From: DTFZ01 sp050260375
Lineage (GTDB): Bacteria > Bacillota > Clostridia > Christensenellales > SZUA-584
DNA length: 49,482 nt
Direction: 5' to 3'
Assembly: GCA_050260375.1 (NCBI GenBank)
Contig: JBLNCA010000004.1
Coordinates: 1-49,482 of the forward strand
Of this stretch, positions 26,990 to 34,751 are shown one piece after another. The notes under the pieces were generated by a model, which saw nothing but the letters and a program-made list of their open reading frames with translations, was not told where the DNA came from and did no database searches. Both the position numbers and the translations under genes were made by a program. Numbering within the stretch: the first letter of the stretch is position 1; each line of letters opens with the position of its first letter.

Positions 26990-27871
26990 TTAAGCTATGT
27001 CGAACCCAAGGGCTATCAGCTCTTTTTTGAGTATCGCGGCTTTGTCCGCGCTCATCTCGCAAAGAGGCATACGCAGCACTCCGGCGTTTATGCCTATCAT
27101 GTTAAGCGCGGTCTTTACAGGTATGGGGCTTACCTCGATAAACAGCGCTTTAATAAGCGGATTCAGCTTGAACTGCAACTCGAGCGCTTTTTTCGTATCG
27201 CCCGCAAGCCAGCTAGCGGTCATCTCGTGAGTCATGCCGGGGGCGACGTTGGAGACGACCGATATTACGCCCTTGCCGCCCAGGGACATAACGGGTATAA
27301 CATGGTCGTCGTTGCCCGAATAAAGGTCTATGCCTTGGCAGAGCCTCGCTATTTCCGTTATCTGCGTTATATTAGCGCTCGCCTCTTTAATGCCGACAAT
27401 CCTGTCGTGCTGGCTTATCTCTTTCATAACCGCAGGCGTTATATTCATGCCCGTCCTTGCGGGAACGTTGTAAACGATGATGGGAACGCTCGACGCGTCG
27501 GCTATGCTGTGAAAGTGTTTAATGAGCCCGGCATCCGAACATTTGTTGTAATACGGAGTAACCACAAGCAGCCCGTCCACGCCGAGGTCGGAAGCCTCCA
27601 TCGAAGCCTCAATCGAAGCGGCGGTGTTGTTCGATCCCGTCCCAGCTATTACGGGTACTCTTCCCGCGGCATGCTTAACTACAAACTCGATAGCGGCCTT
27701 TTTTTCCTCTCTTGTCATCGTGGACGGCTCGCCCGTCGTGCCGCAGACAACAAGAGCGTCTATACCGTTTTCTATCTGGTACTCGATAAGCGTTTCAAAA
27801 GCGGCAAAATCGATACCCGTGTCGTTGAACGGCGTAACCAGCGCCGTCCCGGCTCCTGTGAAAATACTCAT
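26990..27871 (-). CDS. dapA: 4-Hydroxy-tetrahydrodipicolinate synthase
   Basis: Condenses aspartate semialdehyde with pyruvate, the first lysine-specific step. The 293-residue TIM barrel shows VCGTTGEPSTMTREE (substrate loop), IIVYNVPARTG (catalytic Tyr) and GIKEAS (Schiff-base Lys). The ATG at 27871 has AAAGGAG upstream at normal spacing. It is the middle gene of the riboswitch-controlled operon, 19 bp after asd. Confidence 0.96.
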   Translation of the reverse strand: MSIFTGAGTALVTPFNDTGIDFAAFETLIEYQIENGIDALVVCGTTGEPSTMTREEKKAAIEFVVKHAAGRVPVIAGTGSNNTAASIEASMEASDLGVDGLLVVTPYYNKCSDAGLIKHFHSIADASSVPIIVYNVPARTGMNITPAVMKEISQHDRIVGIKEASANITQITEIARLCQGIDLYSGNDDHVIPVMSLGGKGVISVVSNVAPGMTHEMTASWLAGDTKKALELQFKLNPLIKALFIEVSPIPVKTALNMIGINAGVLRMPLCEMSADKAAILKKELIALGFDIA

Positions 27872-27890
27872 ACCATACTCCTTTCACGAA

Positions 27891-28967
27891 TCAGTCGAAA
27901 TAACCCTTTTTGGCCAGCAGCTCAGCCGCCAGCACTCCGCCTCCCGCAGCACCCCTCAATGTGTTATGGCTTAAGCATATAAACTTATAGTCGAATATCG
28001 GGTCTTCCCTTAGCCGCCCTATTGAAACGGACATGCCGTTTCCGTTGTACCTGTCAAGGCTCGTCTGCGGCCGCGCGTCGTCCTCAAAATACATAAGGAA
28101 CTTTTCAGGCGCGCTGGGCAGCCCAAGCTGCTGGGGGAGTCCTGAAAACTCATTCCAGCGCTGCTTTATCTGTTTCATCGAAGGCTTTTTTTCAAAGCTC
28201 ACGAACGTCGCAGCCATATGCCCGTCGGATACCGGAACGCGTATGCACTGCGTGGTAATAACGGGCAGTCTTGCGTTGACTATGCCGTTATCTCCTATAG
28301 CGCCCCAGATTTTAAGCGGCTCCTGTTCGCTCTTCTGTTCTTCGCCGCCGATGAAGGGTATTACGTTGTCCGCCATCTCCGGCCAGGACTCAAGCGTTTT
28401 GCCCGCGCCCGATACCGCCTGATATGTGCACACTGCTATCTGCTTTATGCCGAAATCGAGAAGGGGATGCAGCGCGGGTACGTAAGTCTGTATAGAGCAG
28501 TTGGGCTTTACCGATATAAACCCTCGCTTCGTTCCCAGCCGCGCGCGCTGCTTCTCTATTACCGCTATATGATGAGCGTTCACCTCGGGTATTAGCATAG
28601 GCACGTCAGGAGTTCCGCGGTGTGCGCTGTTGTTGGATACCACCGGTATCTCCTGTTTAGCATATGCCTCTTCGAGCGCTTTTGTCTTCTCCTTGTCAAG
28701 GCTGATAGCGCAAAATACGAAATCCACTTTTCCCTTTGCCGTTTGTATATCAAGGGCGTCGTATACTTGCATGCCCGCAACTTTTTCGGGAATAGGAGTC
28801 GTCATAACCCATCTGCCGCCTACGGCTTCTGCATATGTTTTTCCGGCCGAACGCCCGCTTGCGCCGAGGTATGTGATATTAAACCACGGATGATCCGCTA
28901 ATAGCGTTATGAACCGCTGTCCCACCATGCCGGTTGCGCCGACTATGCCCACATTGTAACTCTTCAC
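27891..28967 (-). CDS. asd: Aspartate-semialdehyde dehydrogenase
   Basis: Reduces aspartyl phosphate to the semialdehyde, the branch precursor of lysine, threonine and methionine. The 358-residue protein has the nucleotide loop GATGMVGQRF near the N terminus. The catalytic Cys is in SVKPNCSIQ, and the substrate-binding RVPVSDGHMAATF is present. The sequence (GASGRSAGKTY, PNCSI) is closer to the archaeal/fungal-type family than to the E. coli type. The start is GTG at 28967, eight bases after GGAGG; upstream in-frame codons lie in the untranslated leader. First gene after the lysine riboswitch. Confidence 0.93.
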   Translation of the reverse strand: MKSYNVGIVGATGMVGQRFITLLADHPWFNITYLGASGRSAGKTYAEAVGGRWVMTTPIPEKVAGMQVYDALDIQTAKGKVDFVFCAISLDKEKTKALEEAYAKQEIPVVSNNSAHRGTPDVPMLIPEVNAHHIAVIEKQRARLGTKRGFISVKPNCSIQTYVPALHPLLDFGIKQIAVCTYQAVSGAGKTLESWPEMADNVIPFIGGEEQKSEQEPLKIWGAIGDNGIVNARLPVITTQCIRVPVSDGHMAATFVSFEKKPSMKQIKQRWNEFSGLPQQLGLPSAPEKFLMYFEDDARPQTSLDRYNGNGMSVSIGRLREDPIFDYKFICLSHNTLRGAAGGGVLAAELLAKKGYFD

Positions 28968-29056
28968 CTGATAAACCTCCCTGAAAAATTTAAACCGTAT
29001 AAAAATAGCACGCATAAATACCGCGCGCCAATAATAACAAGGATAACGTTTGTATT

Positions 29057-29226
29057 ACAGCAGCGCTCCGTCCCGCGCCCGGGACGACAGTTGCATGGCT
29101 GTTAACCATACACCCAGGCAAAACGCTGCGGAACGACTTTGCCTTCGGCAGTTTTCCCTTTCCACTATACATCATAAGCACCCGCTGCCTCCGAATAGTA
29201 TACTCATGAAAACCGCGCCTCAACTG
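29057..29226 (-). promoter_or_regulatory. Lysine riboswitch (L box) of asd-dapA-dapB
   Basis: The minus strand from 29226 reads ACAGTTGAGGCGCG, then CATGAGTA, AGTGGAAAGGG, AACTGCCGAAG, CCTGGGTGT, AACTGTCGTC, and closes with GGGACGGAGCGCTGCTGT. These are the conserved core segments of the lysine riboswitch in the correct order, with P1 formed by the outer ends. It lies between a strong promoter and asd, about 90 nt before the GTG. I do not see a clear terminator after it, so control may act at translation or through a weak hairpin. Confidence 0.93.
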
Positions 29227-29237
29227 TATTGAATCAT

Positions 29238-29267
29238 ATTATAACATCGCCCAAGCAATATAGTCAA
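29238..29267 (-). promoter_or_regulatory. Promoter of the lysine operon
   Basis: On the minus strand TTGACT (29267-29262), 18-bp spacer and perfect TATAAT (29243-29238). Transcription would begin near 29231, just before the riboswitch. Confidence 0.8.
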
Positions 29268-29305
29268 CCGCGCGTTTCTCATTCGGCATAATTTACCTGT
29301 GCGCG

Positions 29306-29333
29306 TTGCTTTTTTCGTTGTGCCCGATATAAT
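29306..29333 (+). promoter_or_regulatory. Promoter of the 29387 gene cluster
   Basis: TTGCTT at 29306-29311, 16-bp spacer and perfect TATAAT at 29328-29333, divergent from the lysine-operon promoter. Confidence 0.6.
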
Positions 29334-29386
29334 AACGTAGTATATTATTGATAATATTGAGCGCGGACTAACTTAAGGAGGCATTC

Positions 29387-30124
29387 GTGGAGGCGTACGG
29401 ATATCTTTCCGAAGTATATAACGAACTGATGGCTGACGTGGATTACGAAATGTGGGCCGGATATCTCGACGGCATATTAAAGCGTCACGGCGTAAAAACC
29501 GTATTTGAGACGGGATGCGGAACGGGCAACATAACGCGCGAGTTGTATCGCCTTGGCTATGATATAACGGCTTCGGACATATCGGAAGCAATGATAAACG
29601 TCGCAGCCGTGCAGGCGAGAAAACTAGGCTACGATATAAAATTCATACTTCAGGACATGCGCAATATCGAGGTGGGCAACAAGCCGGACGCGATTCTGTC
29701 CGTTTGCGACGGCCCCAATTATCTTGACGAAGCAGGGCTTAAGTCGTTCGCGGCTTGCGCATTTAACGCGCTGAAAAGTAACGGCGTGCTGGTTTTCGAT
29801 ATTAGCTCAAAATCAAAGCTTAAGCGCATGGACGGCGAGGTTTATTTCGATGACGGCGACGACACGACATGCATATGGCAGAACATATATGATGGTAAAT
29901 CAAACAGCCTGTGCATCGACGTAACGCTTTTCGTGCGCCGCGGCAGACTGTTTGAAAGGTTTTCCGAGCGTCATATACAGTACGCTTACGACCCTGGGTT
30001 CGTTGAAAAAGTCTTTCTCTCTGCCGGGTTTGCAAGCGTCAGCATATTCGACTGCTTTACCGAAGATAAGCCGAACGATAATTCGGAAAGAATACAGTTT
30101 GTGTGCCGCAAGGCCTCTGCTTGA
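29387..30124 (+). CDS. SAM-dependent methyltransferase (YqeM-like)
   Basis: Class I methyltransferase of 245 residues. The SAM loop is ETGCGTGNITREL near residue 43, followed by the acidic residue in ASDIS and the motif VCDGPNYL in place of the usual post-motif. The overall layout resembles the small-molecule methyltransferase family that includes Bacillus YqeM; the substrate is unknown. The start is GTG at 29387 with AAGGAGG 7 bp upstream. A 46-bp gap with a TATAAT at about 30143 separates it from the TPR gene. Confidence 0.8.
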   Translation: MEAYGYLSEVYNELMADVDYEMWAGYLDGILKRHGVKTVFETGCGTGNITRELYRLGYDITASDISEAMINVAAVQARKLGYDIKFILQDMRNIEVGNKPDAILSVCDGPNYLDEAGLKSFAACAFNALKSNGVLVFDISSKSKLKRMDGEVYFDDGDDTTCIWQNIYDGKSNSLCIDVTLFVRRGRLFERFSERHIQYAYDPGFVEKVFLSAGFASVSIFDCFTEDKPNDNSERIQFVCRKASA

Positions 30125-30170
30125 AGCGCGGCTTGCTTATATGATATAATTATTTAATATAGGAGGCGAA

Positions 30171-31886
30171 ATGAACGACAAAAAGAAGCTGCACCATAAA
30201 GTACTGAGCTTTAACCAGCCCGCATCTTTTTTTATTAAAAAAGCGGAAAAGCATATTGACGCAGGCAATTTTTTGGAAGCGCTGCAGCTTTACCGGCAAG
30301 CCCTCGGTATGGAACCGGATAACGTTGAGTATCTGTTAAGCATTGCGCAGATATATTCTGAAATGGGGCTCTATACCGAATCAAACGACGTTTTGCTGAA
30401 AATAGCCCGTTACGGCAACACGCCTACCGAGTGTTTGTTTGCGCTCGGCTGCAATTACATGGGCATGAAAAACTACGAGCTTGCCGATGAAGCTTTTGAA
30501 CAATATCTGGCTATAGACCCCGACGGCGAGTTCGCCGATGAGATAGACGAAATATTCGACATGCTGGACGAAGAGGAAGAGGAGGGAATGCTTACCGACG
30601 TAAGCCGCCAGTACATAATGGAAGAGGCTTACGAGGGAAAACAGCACCTCGACAAGGGCGACTATAAGTCGGCTATACAGCATCTCGAAAACGTCGTCAG
30701 CCGCGACAGGCTGATGTACCCGGCAATGAATAACCTCGCGCTGTCCTATTTCTTCGACGGACAGAAAGCGAAGGCTTTAGAGATGTCCAAAAAAGTGCTG
30801 GATGCGCAGCCTGATAACCTTCACGCCTGCTGCAACCTCGCGTTTTTCTATTCGGATATGGGAGACCCTGCAGCCGGAGAAGAGTACCTTTCCCGCATAG
30901 ACGAGACGGCCGATATAGACCCGGAAGACATGCATAAGCTTGCGCTTACGTATTGCGAACTCGGCCGCCATGACAAGGCGTATAAATGGTTCTCAAAGCT
31001 GATAACGATTCAGCCGTACGATATACGGCTGCTGCATTTTTACGGGCTTGCCGCATACAACAACGGATTTTATGGCGAAGCTGCGGATTGTTTCGTAAAG
31101 ATACTGAAGATAGACCCAAGCAACAGCCTCGCGGTTTACTATAAAAACAAGGCCGAGATGGCCAAAAAAGGCGGCGCCGTTAAAAAGCTCGAATACGTAT
31201 ATCAGGTGCAGTTCGATGAAATCAAGCAGCGCGTCAAATACTTAAACGACTGCCTGATGCAAAAGGACGACAGCCTGGTAAACAAGTGGAAGAACGACGA
31301 GTACTTTAAGTCCGTTATACTTTGGGGGCTTTATTACGGCGACGAGTATATAAAGAAGATAGTCATAGAGATAATGAGCCTGTTTTCCGACGAAAGCGTG
31401 GAAGACGAGTTCAGAAGCTTTCTGCTGAAAAGCACGGAAGCGGACGAGATAAAAAACGACATATTCATGTGCTTAAAGCGCATAGGAGCTAAAGAGCCTT
31501 ATGTCGCCTATATAAGAGGCGCGATAGTCGAGGTAAGGGTCGGAAGCATATCGGAGGAGATTAAGAACCTCCCAAGGCCTTATGCCGAGGCGCTCAACAG
31601 TTTCGTCAAGAATGCGAGGGGCAGGTACAGCGAGGAGTTCATAACGTCGGGCGTTGAACTATTAACATCGTTCGCGAGAGACCGGGGCGACATGGGCGCT
31701 TGGATACAAAGGCCGCAGGCGTTTGCGGCCGCGCTGGAATTCCTCGTAAGCGAAATAGACGGAACCGTCAAAATACCGCTGAAGAAGGACCTTATGAAAC
31801 GTTACGGCGTTTCTTTAACGACTATAAACAGGTATTACGACATACTCACAGAAGAACAGCCGGGCGGAGCAGACGATGCCGATTGA
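30171..31886 (+). CDS. Tetratricopeptide-repeat protein
   Basis: A 571-residue cytoplasmic protein. The first 350 residues are at least seven TPR-like helical pairs (for example FLEALQLYRQALGMEPDNVE, ALEMSKKVLDAQPDNLHACC, YGEAADCFVKILKIDPSN). The C-terminal 200 residues are helical and unrecognised, ending in a short HTH-like stretch (LMKRYGVSLTTINRYYDIL). Acidic DEEEEEG linker near residue 140. TPR arrays bind proteins; the partner is unknown. AGGAGG precedes the ATG, and the end overlaps the next gene by 11 bp. Confidence 0.85.
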   Translation: MNDKKKLHHKVLSFNQPASFFIKKAEKHIDAGNFLEALQLYRQALGMEPDNVEYLLSIAQIYSEMGLYTESNDVLLKIARYGNTPTECLFALGCNYMGMKNYELADEAFEQYLAIDPDGEFADEIDEIFDMLDEEEEEGMLTDVSRQYIMEEAYEGKQHLDKGDYKSAIQHLENVVSRDRLMYPAMNNLALSYFFDGQKAKALEMSKKVLDAQPDNLHACCNLAFFYSDMGDPAAGEEYLSRIDETADIDPEDMHKLALTYCELGRHDKAYKWFSKLITIQPYDIRLLHFYGLAAYNNGFYGEAADCFVKILKIDPSNSLAVYYKNKAEMAKKGGAVKKLEYVYQVQFDEIKQRVKYLNDCLMQKDDSLVNKWKNDEYFKSVILWGLYYGDEYIKKIVIEIMSLFSDESVEDEFRSFLLKSTEADEIKNDIFMCLKRIGAKEPYVAYIRGAIVEVRVGSISEEIKNLPRPYAEALNSFVKNARGRYSEEFITSGVELLTSFARDRGDMGAWIQRPQAFAAALEFLVSEIDGTVKIPLKKDLMKRYGVSLTTINRYYDILTEEQPGGADDAD

Positions 31887-32700
31887 TTTTGAAGATAAAT
31901 TCAGCCGTTTTCTGACCGATTATATAAAAGAGAACGAAATTGACGAAGACGATTTGGACGATGTTGCGGAAGTGCTGTATTTCGACTGGATGGACGAGCC
32001 GAAAGACTGGCTGGACGGCAAATCGCCCAATACGTATTTCGACTCTTTCGGCGCCGCCTCGCTTATCGAGCTGCTGGGGGAGTATGTTTTTGCCGGCATG
32101 GCTATACCCGCGCCGCTGCTAAACCGCATTGAGGATATCAAGGAAGAGACTCATCCTTTTCTTCTCTCGCTGCTTTTGAACTATGAAGGAGAAAAGAGCG
32201 GGGAGCTTAAAACCGTTATAGTGCAGCTCATAGATGAAATGCGCATGAGCCACCCGTACGATTATTATATAAAAGTGATAGCGGAGTCTACCGAGGCGTC
32301 GGATTTTCCGGAGGCGTGCGTACAAGAGCTTAAGAATACGGGAGATAATTATAAAGAGAAGATAATCTCGGCGTACGAAAACGCGCAGAGCGACTATTCG
32401 TCCGATTGCTTTCTCGATATTTTAAGCGACCTGCCGTACGACGAGCGCACTTACAACTATGTTTTGGAGCGTTTTCTTTACGGCGACAGGCTCAAGGCAT
32501 TTTACGCGAGCTGCCTTGGCAAGCTGGGCAACGAGGACGCGCTGCCTTATCTCGAGCAGGCGCTTAAAGACGAAGGTCTCAAGTATTACGATTATATGTC
32601 CATAAGAGACGCGTATGAGGAACTGGGCGGCGAGTTAAACATAGAACGCGATTTTACGGGGGACAGCGATTACGAGTCTCTGAAGAATCTGGAGGATTGA
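31876..32700 (+). CDS. Acidic helical-repeat protein of unknown function
   Basis: A 274-residue, strongly acidic cytoplasmic protein. Repeating helical units (LPYDERTYNYVLERFLYG, LGNEDALPYLEQALKDEG) suggest a HEAT-like fold. It overlaps the TPR gene by 11 bp and its stop overlaps the possible upstream start of the HD gene. The three genes are therefore one translation-coupled set. No catalytic residues seen. Confidence 0.7.
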   Translation: MPIDFEDKFSRFLTDYIKENEIDEDDLDDVAEVLYFDWMDEPKDWLDGKSPNTYFDSFGAASLIELLGEYVFAGMAIPAPLLNRIEDIKEETHPFLLSLLLNYEGEKSGELKTVIVQLIDEMRMSHPYDYYIKVIAESTEASDFPEACVQELKNTGDNYKEKIISAYENAQSDYSSDCFLDILSDLPYDERTYNYVLERFLYGDRLKAFYASCLGKLGNEDALPYLEQALKDEGLKYYDYMSIRDAYEELGGELNIERDFTGDSDYESLKNLED

Positions 32701-32702
32701 TT

Positions 32703-33380
32703 TTGGCGATAAGTTTTAACGATATCAAGTGCAGCGAAAAGATTAGGGAGCTTGTTGACTATTCCAACAAGTGCCTCGAAGTCATAGGATACACCGATCA
32801 CGGGCCGCGCCACGTTGGATACGTGAGCCGCATAGCGGGGGAGATACTCGCAAAGCTCAATATGCCGGAAAGGCGGGTTGAGCTCGCCAAAATAGCCGGC
32901 TGGGTGCACGACGTGGGCAACCTCGTCAACAGGAAGAACCACGGCCATAACGGCGCCGTTATTCTTTTCCCGATACTCAGCGACATGGGTTTCCCGGTTT
33001 CCGAAGTATGCGATATCTGCGCCGCAGTAGGCTCACACGAGGAAGAGACGGGCCATCCGGTAAGCGACGTATCCGCCGCGCTGATAATAGCGGACAAGGT
33101 GGACGCCCACAGGGCGCGCGTTAGGCTAAAAAAATACGACGCTTCTGATATACACGACCGCGTCAATTACGCTATACAGGCGACAAAGCTGACCGTTGAA
33201 AACAATACCATCAGCATATACTATACGATGGACCCTATAGCTTCGCCTATGGATTTTCTGCAGATATATCTTTCGAGAATGCAGATGTGCGAGAAGAGCG
33301 CAAAGTTCCTGGGGTGCAGGTTCGCTTTGTATATAAACGACGTAAAGCTCAACAGGTGGGAGGAAGGCAGTGCGGTATAA
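32703..33380 (+). CDS. HD-domain phosphohydrolase
   Basis: Metal-dependent phosphohydrolase fold of about 225 residues. The HD signature is H...HD: DHGPRHVGYVSRIA, then GWVHDVGN, HGHNGAVIL and GSHEEETGH. The final Asp-bearing helix is IIADKVDAHRARVR. The substrate (nucleotide or cyclic nucleotide) cannot be told. The TTG at 32703 is preferred: GGAGG lies 7 bp upstream, whereas the TTG at 32697 is only 1 bp from it. The end overlaps the next gene by 11 bp. Confidence 0.82.
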   Translation: MAISFNDIKCSEKIRELVDYSNKCLEVIGYTDHGPRHVGYVSRIAGEILAKLNMPERRVELAKIAGWVHDVGNLVNRKNHGHNGAVILFPILSDMGFPVSEVCDICAAVGSHEEETGHPVSDVSAALIIADKVDAHRARVRLKKYDASDIHDRVNYAIQATKLTVENNTISIYYTMDPIASPMDFLQIYLSRMQMCEKSAKFLGCRFALYINDVKLNRWEEGSAV

Positions 33381-34452
33381 CTGTTTTGCTTCCTGCTCGT
33401 TCGGGCTTGAGGCCGTCGTAGCTTCGGAGCTTAGGAAACTTGGATTCGGGAATATAGAGCCGCGGGACGCCCGCGTCTATTTTTTTGCGGACGAAGCCGG
33501 GCTCGCAAGAGCGAACATTCGTTTAAGATGCGCCGACAGGGTATATATAGAAGCGGGAGCGTTTACCGCTACTACCTTCGACGAACTGTTTGAAGGCATA
33601 AGAGCCATACCGTGGGAAGAATACATACCGGCAGACGCGTCGCTACCCGTAAACGCCGATTCCGTCAAAAGCGCGCTCTACAGCGTATCGGACATACAGT
33701 CGATATCAAAAAAGGCAATTGTCCAGCGGCTTATGAGCGGGCACGGAGCGCGTTTGCTTCCCGAAACAGGGGACAGGTACGACGTACATATCAAGATACT
33801 CAAAAATACTGTTTCCGCGTGCCTCAACGTAAGCGGCGAAGGGCTAAACAGGCGGGGGTACAGGCTCGCGAACGTGAAAGCACCTATACGGGAAACGCTG
33901 GCCGCAGGGCTCGTTATGCTGGCGGGCTGGAAGGAAGGATGCTTTGCTGACCCGATGTGCGGCTCGGGAACCATAGCGATAGAGGCCGCGATGATAGGCG
34001 CTAACATAGCGCCGGGGCTGAATCGCAGTTTTGACGGCGAAATGTGGCCTGCGCTGCGTGAAGCGTGGATACAGGAAAAAGAAGCGGCGAAGCGCGATAT
34101 CAGTGAGCCCGCAGTAATATACGCTTCGGATATTGACAAAGACGCGCTTAGCGCCGCGGACAAAAACGCAAAAGCGGCAGGAGTCGCGCTGCGCCTTTAC
34201 CATGCGGACGTGAGGGATTTTGCGCGCAAAGACTGCGTCGTGCTTACAAACCCTCCATACGCCGAGCGGCTGGGGGAGCAGAGCGAAGTGCGCAGGCTGT
34301 ATAAGGATATGGGCAGAGCCTTTTCGGACGTTGAAAGGAAATATATAATAACGGCGGACGACGAGTTTGAAAGGTATTTCGGCAAACGCGCCACAAAGAA
34401 GCGCAAACTTTACAACGGCAATATCCGCTGCACGCTGTACCAGTATTATTGA
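33370..34452 (+). CDS. THUMP-domain 23S rRNA guanine-N2 methyltransferase (YpsC/RlmL-like)
   Basis: A 360-residue RNA methyltransferase. The N-terminal THUMP and ferredoxin-like region (SCSFGLEAVVASELRKLGF, near-complete) binds RNA. The C-terminal Rossmann domain has DPMCGSGTIAIEAA (SAM loop) and the catalytic TNPPYAERLG. Bacillus YpsC and the N-terminal half of E. coli RlmL are the likely relatives, modifying 23S rRNA at G2445; this target is inferred. The start is GTG at 33370, inside the HD gene, with GGAGG upstream. Confidence 0.88.
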   Translation: MRYNCFASCSFGLEAVVASELRKLGFGNIEPRDARVYFFADEAGLARANIRLRCADRVYIEAGAFTATTFDELFEGIRAIPWEEYIPADASLPVNADSVKSALYSVSDIQSISKKAIVQRLMSGHGARLLPETGDRYDVHIKILKNTVSACLNVSGEGLNRRGYRLANVKAPIRETLAAGLVMLAGWKEGCFADPMCGSGTIAIEAAMIGANIAPGLNRSFDGEMWPALREAWIQEKEAAKRDISEPAVIYASDIDKDALSAADKNAKAAGVALRLYHADVRDFARKDCVVLTNPPYAERLGEQSEVRRLYKDMGRAFSDVERKYIITADDEFERYFGKRATKKRKLYNGNIRCTLYQYY

Positions 34453-34455
34453 TAA

Positions 34456-34484
34456 TTGACTTGAATGAACTCGTGGTGTATTAT
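34456..34484 (+). promoter_or_regulatory. Promoter of tRNA-Arg
   Basis: TTGACT at 34456-34461, 17-bp spacer and TATTAT at 34479-34484, about 90 bp before the tRNA. Confidence 0.6.
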
Positions 34485-34576
34485 AACGTAGTCTCGAAAA
34501 AATTATGTGTTTACAGCTCAGCACTATAGAGTGTTAGACTACGAATTTTGAGGCCTATGCTGGAAAAATTGAATAT

Positions 34577-34653
34577 GTACCCGTAGCTCAGTTGGATAGA
34601 GCGCAAGACTCCGACTCTTGAGGTCAGAGGTTCGAATCCTCCCGGGTACACCA
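34577..34653 (+). tRNA. tRNA-Arg, anticodon CCG
   Basis: A 77-nt tRNA with CCA encoded. Acceptor arms GTACCCG and CGGGTAC pair fully. D arm GCTC/GAGC. Anticodon stem CAAGA/TCTTG with loop CTCCGAC gives anticodon CCG (reads CGG). T arm AGAGG/CCTCC around TTCGAAT has one A-C mismatch at its base. The 3' end is the integration site of the 14.5-kb element and stays intact. Confidence 0.96.
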
Positions 34654-34661
34654 CAAACAAA
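34633..34661 (+). repeat. attL: 29-bp direct repeat at tRNA 3' end
   Basis: Identical over 29 bp to 49132-49160. It begins in the T loop (CGAATCCTCC) and runs 8 bp past the CCA. This copy belongs to the working tRNA. Confidence 0.93.
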
Positions 34662-34709
34662 AACACCATTTAGAGGGTGCGTCTAAGGGATTTTTAATCC
34701 CAGAAATTA

Positions 34710-34751
34710 TCGGCATAGTTTGGTATGTAGTTACCGGCTATGCCGATTTTT
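34710..34751 (+). terminator. Replacement terminator for tRNA-Arg inside the element
   Basis: TCGGCATAG (34710-34718) pairs with CTATGCCGA (34738-34746), followed by TTTTT on the plus strand. It overlaps the last codons of the convergent recombinase gene. Integration moved the tRNA's native terminator to 49156, so this hairpin probably ends the tRNA transcript now. Confidence 0.65.
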
